From the NCBI GenBank assembly GCA_958450365.1, contig CAUEEP010000731.1, forward strand, positions 3,224,501-3,288,500: a DNA stretch of 64,000 bases, given 5' to 3'. The notes beneath the pieces are model-generated. The model was not told the origin of the DNA. It saw only the letters and a program-made list of their open reading frames with translations, and ran no database searches. Shown one piece after another: positions 20,906 to 29,750 of this stretch. The stretch comes from Mesorhabditis belari. Taxonomy: Eukaryota > Nematoda > Chromadorea > Rhabditida > Rhabditidae. Every line of letters begins with the position of its first letter. Within the stretch, counting starts at the first letter, position 1. The translations under genes and the position numbers were made by a program.

Positions 20906-21454
20906 AAGCTTGAAAACCAACTTGCTTCGAAGCTTGAAAACCAGCTTGCTTCCAGCTTGCTCAAGTTGATCTTTCTAACGAAACACCTTTACCAAATCAA
21001 AATCCTCCCATTACTTTCTCAAAATTACTTCAATCAAAATCTCCCATTACTTTCTAACTTATTACCGTAGCTTTGATGTCTTTAAAGAGAAATTTTAGCT
21101 TATTTTATGAATATTTTGAATATTTTTGTCCATTTAAACCTGAAATGATTGCTCAAATCGTGTATAGAAGGCTTTTATGAATATTTTTTTTGATTTCTTT
21201 TTTGCTTTTTTCTATATCTTTCCTTTCAAAAATCTTTTCAAATATGGTGCTCAATAAAGAATAAAAATAAAGAATACTCAAAAAACGATAACAAAACAGA
21301 TTAGCTAACTGATGAAGAGCTTGGGGCTAGTCTTGACATATCAGCAGCAACCCTACAAACTACATCAAAGCTTTGATTAACTAAATTTGATTCATCCAAA
21401 GCTCACATTCTGATCATTGATTAAGCTTGGATTTTCTGTGGAAAAGTTTAATTA
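20906..21454. other. hlh-1 3' flank
   Basis: AT-rich. AATAAA signals cluster at 21250-21275 (CAATAAAGAATAAAAATAAA) and could end the shorter hlh-1 transcript. No gene seen. Confidence 0.5.
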
Positions 21455-21802
21455 GATTTGGCTATAGATCTGGCTATAGATCTGGCTATAGATCTGGCTA
21501 TAGATTTGGCTATAGATCTGGCTATAGATCTGGCTATAGATCTGGCTATAGATTTGGCTATAGATCTGGCGATAGGTCTGGCTATAGTAGTCCGAGTAGT
21601 CATTAGATTTGGCTATAGATCTGGCTATAGTAGTCTGAGAACAAGATTTAAACGAGGCTTTAACAGATCTATCTAACAGATCAGATAACAGATCAGATAA
21701 CAGATCAGATAACAGATCAGATAACAGATCAGATAACAGATCAGATAACAGATCAGATAACAGATCAGATAACAGATCAGATAACAGATCAGATAACAGA
21801 TC
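21455..21802. repeat. Paired 12-bp minisatellites
   Basis: First GATCTGGCTATA (about ten copies, 21455-21580), a short unique bridge, then CAGATCAGATAA (about eleven copies, 21665-21800). Both give long spurious frames. Confidence 0.96.
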
Positions 21803-22080
21803 TACAGGGTGACCAACAATTACCGCAACACAGATCTGGCTTTTAACCAAAGATACAACCAAATAGACAACCAAATATACAACCAAATAGACAACCAATC
21901 TCGAAAAGTTAACTTAAATATCTTTATTCAACATATAACAGTAACAAATTAACAATTAAAACAATTAAATTCAAATTTGCCTCCATCCGCATTCAGACAG
22001 GCCTGCAAACGTGAAATGGGAATTGTTTAATTCTCATAACATAATACGACGTTGTTGCCGTAATTCTTGGTCACCCTGTA
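21803..22080. mobile_element. MITE with TACAGGGTGACCAA termini
   Basis: Inverted ends: TACAGGGTGACCAACAATTA at 21803 and TAATTCTTGGTCACCCTGTA ending 22080, extending to CCGCAACA on both sides. About 278 bp, with no coding potential. It follows a minisatellite directly. Confidence 0.85.
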
Positions 22081-22174
22081 CTGTGGCTTGAGAGTTGTTT
22101 TCTAACAACGGAAAATGCAACAATGGAATGTTAGACAAGCTATAGATCGTTGGAAATTCCTCTCCAAACTTTTG

Positions 22175-22275
22175 ACCTTATGGTGCAGTGGATAAAACGC
22201 TTGCATACAAAACGATCTTTTGCAAAACGATCGCAGCAATCTTTTGCTCGAGTTCGATTCCTTTTTGACAAAACT
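22175..22275 (+). pseudogene. tRNA-like sequence with an internal duplication
   Basis: A box TGGTGCAGTGG and B box AGTTCGATTCC are about 60 bp apart instead of about 35, because AAAACGATCTTTTGCAAAAC is partly duplicated between them. It will not fold as a tRNA. It could be a SINE head. Confidence 0.55.
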
Positions 22276-22353
22276 TTTGTTTTTGTTGGGGCTATAATTT
22301 GTTTCAAGTAAAAAGTAAAAGGCGTTTTTTTTTTTGCTACAGTACTTTTTCAG

Positions 22354-22499
22354 GACTCTCTGACGAACCGGGTTGTGCTGGAGTTGTAGGTAATCAAGGG
22401 GAACCTGTAGATCTTGGAGCTCTGACCGAGGGAGATTGGGAAATGATTGAGAAATTGTGGATCGAGGGGAAGATCCGGACAAACGGGTATTTGTATTGA
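22354..22499 (+). CDS. Candidate terminal exon (possible alternative hlh-1 3' exon)
   Basis: After a strong acceptor (TACTTTTTCAG) there are 48 codons containing GCAGVVGNQGEPVDLGAL, EGDWEMIEKLWIEGKI and RTNGYLY, ending at TGA 22497-22499. Two AATAAA signals follow at 22582 and 22611. It starts in phase 1. That fits either hlh-1 exon 10 (ends 19219) or a cryptic donor in exon 11 (GCGCCAA|GTATC, 20697), the latter giving 430 residues. I do not recognise the peptide. With no other plus-strand exons between 20732 and 22354, hlh-1 is the only visible partner, but an unrelated gene fragment is possible. Confidence 0.45.
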
Positions 22500-22581
22500 T
22501 TACTGTATTGATTCTTCTATTCATGTATTATTGTATTACATTGATTCCTGTATCGGAAGTTTATCAAAAGAGTGCTTGTGG

Positions 22582-22616
22582 AATAAATCAATTTTCATTG
22601 TGAATTGTGAAATAAA
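22582..22616 (+). terminator. Polyadenylation signals
   Basis: AATAAA at 22582-22587 and 22611-22616, 83 and 112 bp after the TGA of the candidate terminal exon, embedded in two copies of AATAAATCAATTTTCATT. Confidence 0.5.
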
Positions 22617-22799
22617 TCAATTTTCATTTAAAAATGAGCAAAAGTGTCACAAAGTATGGTCATTTTTTGGTTTTAGGTGGCACATTTTGACTTGTAAAAC
22701 TCATTTCGCATATCATTATTATCAAAGCATCTTTGCAAGTTTGATGTATTTATTTGTGGAATTCCCGGCAATTCACGAGATATCCCTTTATGGATTTGA

Positions 22800-22900
22800 T
22801 CGTGGGATTACGGTAGTCTACTGCTTGGCTGGCCTGGCTAGGGTTACGGTAGTCTACTGCTTGGCTGGCCTGGCTGGGATTACGGTAGTCTACTGCGTGT
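22800..22900 (-). repeat. CAGTAGACTACCGTAATCCC repeats
   Basis: Three copies of GATTACGGTAGTCTACTGCT followed by TGGCTGGCCTGGC, the inverse of the hlh-1 intron 7 repeat at 17930-18100. Confidence 0.9.
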
Positions 22901-23229
22901 ATTTGTGGATCGGCGGGAAACACAGGTGAGCCGGGCCAAACCGGGGCAAACAAAGACAAAGTCCGTCCGGTCTTTCTATTCAACCAGGTACTCGATTTTA
23001 TCGTAAATCTTAAAATTTTAAGCTACTTTTTTAAAAACATAGCTCAATTCTTATCTTTAATTTGTTAGTCAATTTTGGCTCTTTTTTGAAAAGAAGCAGC
23101 TGAAATTAGTGAAACGGCGATCAACAGGTGCAAATCGGCAAAACGAATATGAAGTTTTGAGAATCGAAACCTGACAAAAAATAATTATTTTTAAGGTTAT
23201 GACGATCAAGGTGAGGATTTTGTTATTTT

Positions 23230-23385
23230 GGTTTAATAAGTAAATAACTGGACTACGGTAGCTGTTATCTTCAGCTGGATTACGGTAGCTCTTTCCTTCA
23301 GCTGGATTACGGTAGCTCTTTCCTTCAGCTGGATTACGGTAGCTCTTTTCTTCAGCTGGACTACGGTAGCTCAAAATAAACTTAA
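23230..23385 (+). repeat. 30-bp repeat
   Basis: About five copies of CTTCAGCTGGATTACGGTAG followed by CTCTTTC. Confidence 0.92.
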
Positions 23386-23489
23386 TCAAGTAGCCTATAG
23401 TGCAGACTAATGTAGCCAAATCCGCACTATCGCTACTCCAATGCAAAATACCCGATTCCTAAGGTTACTGTAACAAGCCAAGCACAGGG

Positions 23490-23697
23490 CTTGGGTTCAG
23501 GCCTGACTAAAGGCCTGAACCCAACCCTGACTAAAGGCCTGAACCCAACCCTGACTAAAGGCCTGAACCCAGGCCTGACTAAATGCCTGAACCCAACCCA
23601 ACCCAACCCAACCCAACCCAACCCAACCCAACCCAACCCAACCCAACCCAAACCCAACCCAACCCAAACCCAACCCAAACCCAACCCAAACCCAGGC
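23490..23697 (+). repeat. CTGAACCCAACCCTGACTAA and ACCCA repeats
   Basis: Four copies of a 24-bp unit, then an AACCC pentamer array. The AACCC motif in the minisatellite unit looks like the seed of the pentamer array. Confidence 0.95.
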
Positions 23698-23989
23698 CTT
23701 CTTTTCCCTTCCTTCTTTTACTCAAAAAAATTTGAATTATTCTTTTTTTTGAAATTAAGAAACGTTTAAAAATGAGTTTTTTCGTTATAATTTGAATTAT
23801 AAAAAAGAAAAATAAAAGCTAATTTTTCATTCTTTAATTCAATTAACAGTTACAGTAATCATATTTTTATAATGATTACAAAAAAAGCACCTGCTTTTTT
23901 TTCACCTCAGAAAATATTTTTCTATCAAAATTTCTTCTTACAAAAATTATCGATTTTAATTTTTTGTTAGAAATTTTGATTTTAAATTT
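23698..23989. other. AT-rich spacer
   Basis: No gene recognised. Confidence 0.4.
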
Positions 23990-24380
23990 TCTCTTCTTTC
24001 TTCTCCACTTCCTCTTCGTTCTTCTTCTCCTCTTCCTCTTCCTTTTCTCTTCTTTCTCTTCCTTCTTCATCTCCTCTTCCTTTCGCTTTACTTCTTCCTC
24101 TTCTTTCTTCTTCTCCTCTTCCTCTTCCTTTTCTCTTCTTTCTCTTCCTTCTTCATCTCCTCTTCCTTTCCCTTTACTTCTTCCTGTTCGTTCTTCTTCT
24201 TCTCCTCTTCCTCTTCCTTTCCCTTTACTTCTTCCTCTTCGTTCTTCTTCTCCTCTTCCTCTTCCTTTCCCTTTACTTCTTCCTCTTCGTTCTTCTTCTT
24301 CTCCTCTTCCTCTTCCTTTCCCTTTACTTCTTCCGCTTCGTTCTTCTTCTCGTTGTTTCTCTTCTCCTTCTCTCCCCTCC
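23990..24380 (+). repeat. Higher-order pyrimidine minisatellite
   Basis: CTTCCTCTTCGTTCTTCTTC then TCCTCTTCCTCTTCC and TTTCCCTTTACTT units in a period near 60 bp, all pyrimidine except for single G bases. The long frames on both strands are artefacts. Confidence 0.93.
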
Positions 24381-24644
24381 TCAACTCTAATGAACGCTCA
24401 TGTTCTTCCTAAAATGTTAATCAAGAACTTGAAAGCTTTTTATTTTAAAATTTTCATGAAAAAGCAAGCCGTCTAGTGCATGAGATTCTTTCCTTTTCAA
24501 GTGATTTCATTCATTCAAATCATTTCATTCATTCATTTCCTTTTTCTTTATCGTTCTTTTTGTGAGATTCATTCAAAACTATTGTTTTTACCGTAATCTT
24601 TTTCTTAAATTATTTTACAGTAATCCTTTCGAAAGACGAAAAAG
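24381..24644. other. Upstream region of the chemoreceptor gene
   Basis: AT-rich. TATTTTACAG at 24611-24620 could be the trans-splice acceptor, 24 bp before the start codon. Confidence 0.4.
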
Positions 24645-27233
24645 ATGAGCAATTGTGGATCGCAAGAGAAAATCGTGATCACATTTGACACCGATCCGCA
24701 GTACTATTTAAAGGTTCAGAGTTTTTTTTGATTTCTTTCAAACATTTAAAGGATTTTATTGATTATTTTTAAAAGATTCAATAGAAAACTACGGTAAATA
24801 CAATTTAGAATTGTTGACACAGCTTTCTGAGACAGCAAAAGCTTAGCAAAAGCTCAGCGAAAGCTCAGCAAGTCCGTAGCCAGCTTTGAAACAGAGCTGA
24901 GCTTTGATCTAAATTGTTTTATTGACATTTGACAATATTCTTAATCGATATTAAAACTAAAATTATCAAATGTTCTCGATTTTCAGTCACTTACCTATGC
25001 GGGAATCATTGGTTTATTCGTGAACTCTTTCGGCGCTTATGTCATCCTTTTCCGATCACCCGCTCATTTCAAAACCTATCGCTGGCATTTATTGAACTAT
25101 CAGGTAAATGAAAGAAAGCAAGAAGCAAGCAAAAGATTGATCGACTCTTGAATACTTTTCATTTCATAGATCTGCTCAATGGGGTGCGATGCTGTGATGA
25201 CTCTTTGCGCGGCTCCGGTTTTCTTCTTGCCGATTCCCGTATGCATGCCGATGGGACTATTCAATGCAATGGGGATGAACCCTGGATTGCAGATGGTAAT
25301 TCCTGAATTCAACACTGAGACGCCAGGCTGAGAGGCCAGACTGAGAGGCAAATTCAACACTGAGACGACGCCGGGATTCGAACCCCGCGTCACTCGCCTA
25401 TCGCGAACACTCTACCAATGAGCTCTACCGTCCGCTCTACCATTATCAATTAATTCAAATATTATTTAGATCATCTACTCAACATTCATTCATTTAATCT
25501 TTGCCGCCACAATGCAAATGTTTTTCTATAAATGGCAAATGATCGTTCCAACCGGGAGTATGCTTAAATTCTCGAGAAGGGTTAAAGTGGGTCCAGTTTT
25601 TAGCTAGTTTTAGTTTAAGTTTAGTAGTCTTACGGTGGAATAAATCTTGCCATAATCTTTAGCTTTTGTAATCCTTTAGCTTACAAAGTTTACAGTAGCC
25701 TTTAGCTTACAAAGTTTACAGTAACCTTTAGCTTTTAAAGTTTACTGTAACCTTTACCCTTTAAAGTTTAGTTTACAGTAACCTTTACCTTTTAAAGTTT
25801 ACTGTAACCTTTAGCTTTTAAAAGTTACTGTAACCTTTTGCCTTTTGAAATCTTACCTTAACCAAACGGTTACTCTCAAAGCAAAATGATTTTTGGTGTC
25901 TTGAGATTGTAAAGGCAAAATCAATTAAAGATGAAGAACTTGGGTGCACCAGAAAGGGTGCGTTTATAAGAAAGCATCTCACCGTTCAGGCAATTATCCT
26001 CTCCTTTACTTATTTCATCTTTCTCACTCCGCATTTCATCTTTCTCCCAGCCACTTTCGAGAATCAAGCCGCGAAAAAGGTGCAATTGTTGGCGGTAAGT
26101 GTTCCCCATTCGATGGCTCGTATGCTATAATCGTATGCTATAATTGTATGCTCTAATGTTTAGCATAAAATTCATAGGATCATTCAGTTTATCAAGAGAT
26201 CCAGATCATCCAGTTTATCATCCAGTTTTCCATAAAATTCCAGGATCATCCAGTTTATCAAGAGGTTTGGGCAGGAAATGTTTCAAAGATCGATGAAAAA
26301 GTGATCATCTTTTATATGAATGGAGACAATTCTCTTGCCAAGTATATCATTGCCGAGACAGTGCTTGGATCGGTGAGATTTAAGCTTATCAGATACTTGT
26401 CAGATGATTCTAAAGTCTGTCCAGATTACCATAAGATTACCGTAAGATTACCGTAAGATTACCATAAGATTTTTAGCTTCATAGCTCTTTTTATCAAAGT
26501 CGATCTTTCTCTTGTAGATCTTTCTCTTGTAGATTCTAATAGAAAGAATCTACAAGAGAAAGATCTACTTTAGCTAGCTTTGTAGCAAAGTTATGTGAAT
26601 GGTTTACGGTAGGAAAACGAGATTTAGAAATCTTTTCTTTACTAGATTCTCGGCTTCACAATGAGCTGGTTTTGGATGCACACTGTGTACATTTTTCGAC
26701 AAAAGGGCAAATACTCGAATGCAACAAAACAGCTACAGTACAAGAAGTACTTGGTGAATCTCAGCTCACAGGTAACTCAGATCTTTACAGAGATCTTTAC
26801 AGAGAACTTTACAGAGATCTTTACAGAGATCTTTACAGGAATATTTACAGAGATCTTTACAGGGATCTTTACAGAGATTTGCATGCTTAGAAATTCGTTC
26901 TACTTCTCTTAAACCCCCCTTTTCTTTTTAGATGACTGTTCCAATGATGACCATGATGTATCCAGGCTCACTTCTCGGTTTAGTCATCATCTTTCAAGTG
27001 TGGAATGTTCAAGGTTTAAACCCCTCCCCTTAAACTTTTATTACAGAAAATTCTTTACAGAAATTGTTCAAATTGCAATCTTTTTGTTTTCTTGTCACGG
27101 GATTGTTGGAACGATATCGATTCTTTTAATGAATGAACATTACAGGAATTATTTGAGTGAACGCTTTTTTAGTGAGTTGAAAAAACAGAGATCATTTGTT
27201 ATTATTTTCTCTAATAGTAGTGCAAACTGTTGA
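24645..27233 (+). CDS. Serpentine 7TM chemoreceptor, class H (srh)-like
   Basis: Nine exons: 24645-24713, 24987-25103, 25170-25295, 25470-25586, 25990-26094, 26244-26372, 26646-26771, 26932-27013, 27061-27233; 347 residues, normal for the family. Srh landmarks: TYAGIIGLFVNSFGAYVILF in TM1, TYRWHLLNYQ before TM2, the LQYKKYLVNLSSQ loop before TM6, and CHGIVGTISILLMNEHYRNY in TM7, matching the family's HG..ST...L...PYR end. Such receptors sit in sensory-neuron cilia and signal through G proteins; no ligand can be inferred. Introns carry a tRNA-like SINE (25310-25440) and short repeats. The last codons lie in a foldback element starting near 27204, so the C-terminus after ELKKQRSF and the stop codon are transposon-derived. 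Sri is the nearest alternative family. Confidence 0.85.
25310..25440 (-). pseudogene. tRNA-like SINE remnant in a chemoreceptor intron
   Basis: Minus strand: A box-like TAGAGCTCATTGGTAGAG and B box GGTTCGAATCCC. The acceptor stem is only partly paired (GACGGTA against CGTCGTC, with wobbles and one mismatch). A short ATTCAACACTGAGACG direct repeat lies at its 3' side (25308 and 25350). Confidence 0.6.
25640..25870 (+). repeat. TTTACAGTAACCTTTAGCTT repeats
   Basis: Degenerate repeats of about 30 bp within intron 4 of the chemoreceptor gene. Confidence 0.85.
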
Positions 27234-28469
27234 GCCGAGTTGGTGACTGATTTTACAGTTTCCAAGCTTTCCCAGAAGCTCAACACTTAAATCCCCCACT
27301 AGATCTCATCGCTAGCTACATACTATTAGAGATCAAGCGGTGTTCTTGCGGCGCTCTCTGTGCACACGCACAATCGCGCACTTTCTGGCATAGGGGGTTT
27401 ACACATAGCAAGCCGGGGGTCGTGTGTCCATCAGATTTCTTGGGGTCTTGTCCAAGGCTTAGGCGCTCAAGGCTTAGGCGCTCAAGGCGCTCAAGGCTTA
27501 GGCGCTCAAGGCGCTCAAGGCTTAGGCGCTCAAGGCGCTCAAGGCGCTCAAGGCTTAGGCGCTCAAGGCGCTCAAGGCGCTCAAGGCTTAGGCGCTCAAG
27601 GCGCTCAAGGCGCTCAAGGCTTAGGCGCTCAAGGCGCTCAAGGCTTAGGCGCTCAAGGCGCTCAAGGCTTAGGCGCTCAAGGCGCTCAAGGCTTAGGCGC
27701 TCAAGGCGCTCAAGGCGCTCAAGGCTTAGGCGCTCAAGGCGCTCAAGGCGCTCAAGGCTTAGGCGCTCAAGGCGCTCAAGGCGCTCAAGGCTTAGGCGCT
27801 CAAGGCGCTCAAGGCTTAGGCGCTCAAGGCGCTCAAGGCTTAGGCGCTCAAGGCGCTCAAGGCTTAGGCGCTCAAGGCGCTCAAGGCGCTCAAGGCTTAG
27901 GCGCTCAAGGCGCTCAAGGCGCTCAAGGCTTAGGCGCTCAAGGCGCTCAAGGCTTAGGCGCTCAAGGCGCTCAAGGCTTAGGCGCTCAAGGCGCTCAAGG
28001 CTTAGGCGCTCAAGGCGCTCAAGGCTTAGGCGCTCAAGGCGCTCAAGGCTTAGGCGCTCAAGGCGCTCAAGGCTTAGGCGCTCAAGGCGCTCAAGGCGCT
28101 CAAGGCTTAGGCGCTCAAGGCGCTCAAGGCGCTCAAGGCGCTCAAGGCGCTCAAGGCTTAGGCGCTCAAGGCGCTCAAGGCGCTCAAGGCTTAGGCGCTC
28201 AAGGCGCTCAAGGCTTAGGCGCTCAAGGCGCTCAAGGCGCTCAAGGCTTAGGCGCTCAAGGCGCTCAAGGCGCTCAAGGCTTAGGCGCTCAAGGCTTAGG
28301 CGCTCAAGGCGCTCAAGGCTTAGGCGCTCAAGGCGCTCAAGGCGCTCAAGGCTTAGGCGCTCAAGGCGCTCAAGGCGCTCAAGGCTTAGGCGCTCAAGGC
28401 TTAGGCGCTCAAGGCGCTCAAGGCTTAGGCGCTCAAGGCGCTCAAGGCGCACTACTATTAGAGAAAATA
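27204..28469. mobile_element. Foldback MITE with an expanded internal minisatellite
   Basis: The left end ATTTTCTCTAATAGTAGTGC (27204 region) and right end GCACTACTATTAGAGAAAAT (28449 region) are inverse. Internal landmarks (GAGCCGAGTTGGTGACT, CAAGCGGTGTTCTTGCGGCG, CACAATCGCGCACTTTCTGG) are shared with the elements at 34532-34932 and 39477-39997. Here the centre is replaced by 1 kb of 9/15-bp repeats. Confidence 0.9.
27449..28449 (+). repeat. GGCGCTCAA / GGCTTAGGCGCTCAA minisatellite
   Basis: One kilobase of 9-bp and 15-bp units in irregular order. Because both unit lengths are multiples of three and contain no stop in three frames, it yields three open frames above 350 codons (GAQGLGAQ, RRSRLRRS, and LERLSLER on the minus strand). 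These are not genes. The unit resembles TCAAGATT..AGGAATTTAGG CG of the host MITE. Confidence 0.97.
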
Positions 28470-29329
28470 CGATATTATTTATGTTAATATAATAAAAATA
28501 AAGAATAGAGATAGAAAAAAAGAAATGAGAAATGTTTTAGACACAGTGAGTGGTGAAGAGCGAACGCAAGCGATTTCATTGAATGCTGTCTTGCAAAGTT
28601 CAAAGAAAAACTCGACTCGACCATCAACTGCTCAACCGGCAATCATTATGGGATAAAATCAATGAAATCTTTAACGGTTAACGGATAAACAAAGCCGAAC
28701 TTTCAATGAATTTCAATTTTGCATCAACTTTCAATTCAAATCGTTTTTATCGAGTTTTCTATTTAGAAATTTTCATAAAACAAATGATTTTTGAAAGTTG
28801 AAATTGAAAAGTTATTTAAATCTTCTTAAATCTTAAAATTTTCTCATCTCATAAGTTTAAGATGCTTTAAAATAAGCTTAAAAGTTGATGTTGTTGATCG
28901 TAAAGATTTCAATGATTTCTAAATAGCTGTGTACTCGAATGTAAACAAACTTTTTGGCTGACTTACTGTATTCATTTCTCCTTCCTCCTTCCTCCTTCTT
29001 CCTTTAAAATAAGCTTAAAGTTGATGCTGTTGATCGTAAAGATTTCATTGATTTGTAAATAGTTTCTCTATCGACTACTAAACGATAGAGAGACTATTTG
29101 CAAAAGTCTCTCTATCGACTACTTCACTACTCTCTATCGACTACTAAAACGAGCGTTCTAGTAGTCGATCGAGAGTAGACATGTTTTAAAATAAAAGCTT
29201 TTCTCATAACAATAAGTTTAGCAACTCCGAAACTTATATCCGAATATCCGTTTATATCCGAACAACCTAATAGCTGCATATTCAAATGTAAACAAACTTT
29301 TTGGCTGGCTTACTGTATTCATTTTTCAT
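28470..29329. repeat. Duplicated spacer
   Basis: Two to three diverged copies of a segment with AAGCTTAAAAGTTGATG, TGTTGATCGTAAAGATTTC and AATGTAAACAAACTTTTTGG, ending in a TCTCCTTCCTC tract (28860-28995, 29000-29060, 29270-29340). A hairpin of TCTCTATCGACTACT repeats lies at 29065-29180. No gene seen. Confidence 0.7.
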
Positions 29330-29545
29330 TTCTCCTTCCTCTTTCCTCTTTCCTCCTTCCTCCTTCCCCCTTCCTCCTTCCCCCTTCCTCCTTCCCCCTT
29401 CCCCCTTCCTCCTTCCTCCTTCCCCCCTTCCTCCTTCCCCCTTCCCCCTTCCTCCTTCCTCCTTCCCCCTTCCTCCTTCCCCCTTCCCCCTTCCTCCTTC
29501 CTCCTTCCCCCTTCCCCCTTCCCCCTTCCTCCTTCCTCCTTTTTC
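29330..29545 (+). repeat. CTTCCCC/CTTCCTC pyrimidine tract
   Basis: Near-pure C/T tract of 6-7-bp units downstream of the cysteine-synthase-like stop codon. Confidence 0.95.
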
Positions 29546-29750
29546 TTTGATTTTATGAAAAAGTAAAGAATTCAATGCACGAGAAAATGTTTGTTTCGAA
29601 ATTTCTGAAAGGTTTTTTATAATCATTTTTATAATCATTTTTATAATCATTTTTATAATCATTTTATCATCATTTTTATTCAAATCATCTTGAAAAATCG
29701 AAATTTCTATGCAAAAATAAAGCGAAATCCTCTCGCTTATTCCCTCTCGC

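Noticed and set aside
27449..28449. TTAGGC hexamers, the nematode telomere repeat
   Set aside because: TTAGGC occurs once per 15-bp unit and never in tandem as hexamers. The MITE's own TTTAGGCGACG explains it better than an internal telomere.
27316..28492. Three long ORFs (over 350 codons) with GAQ, RRSRL or LERL repeats
   Set aside because: They lie entirely in a 9/15-bp tandem repeat inside a MITE. All are open only because the unit length is a multiple of three and lacks stops.
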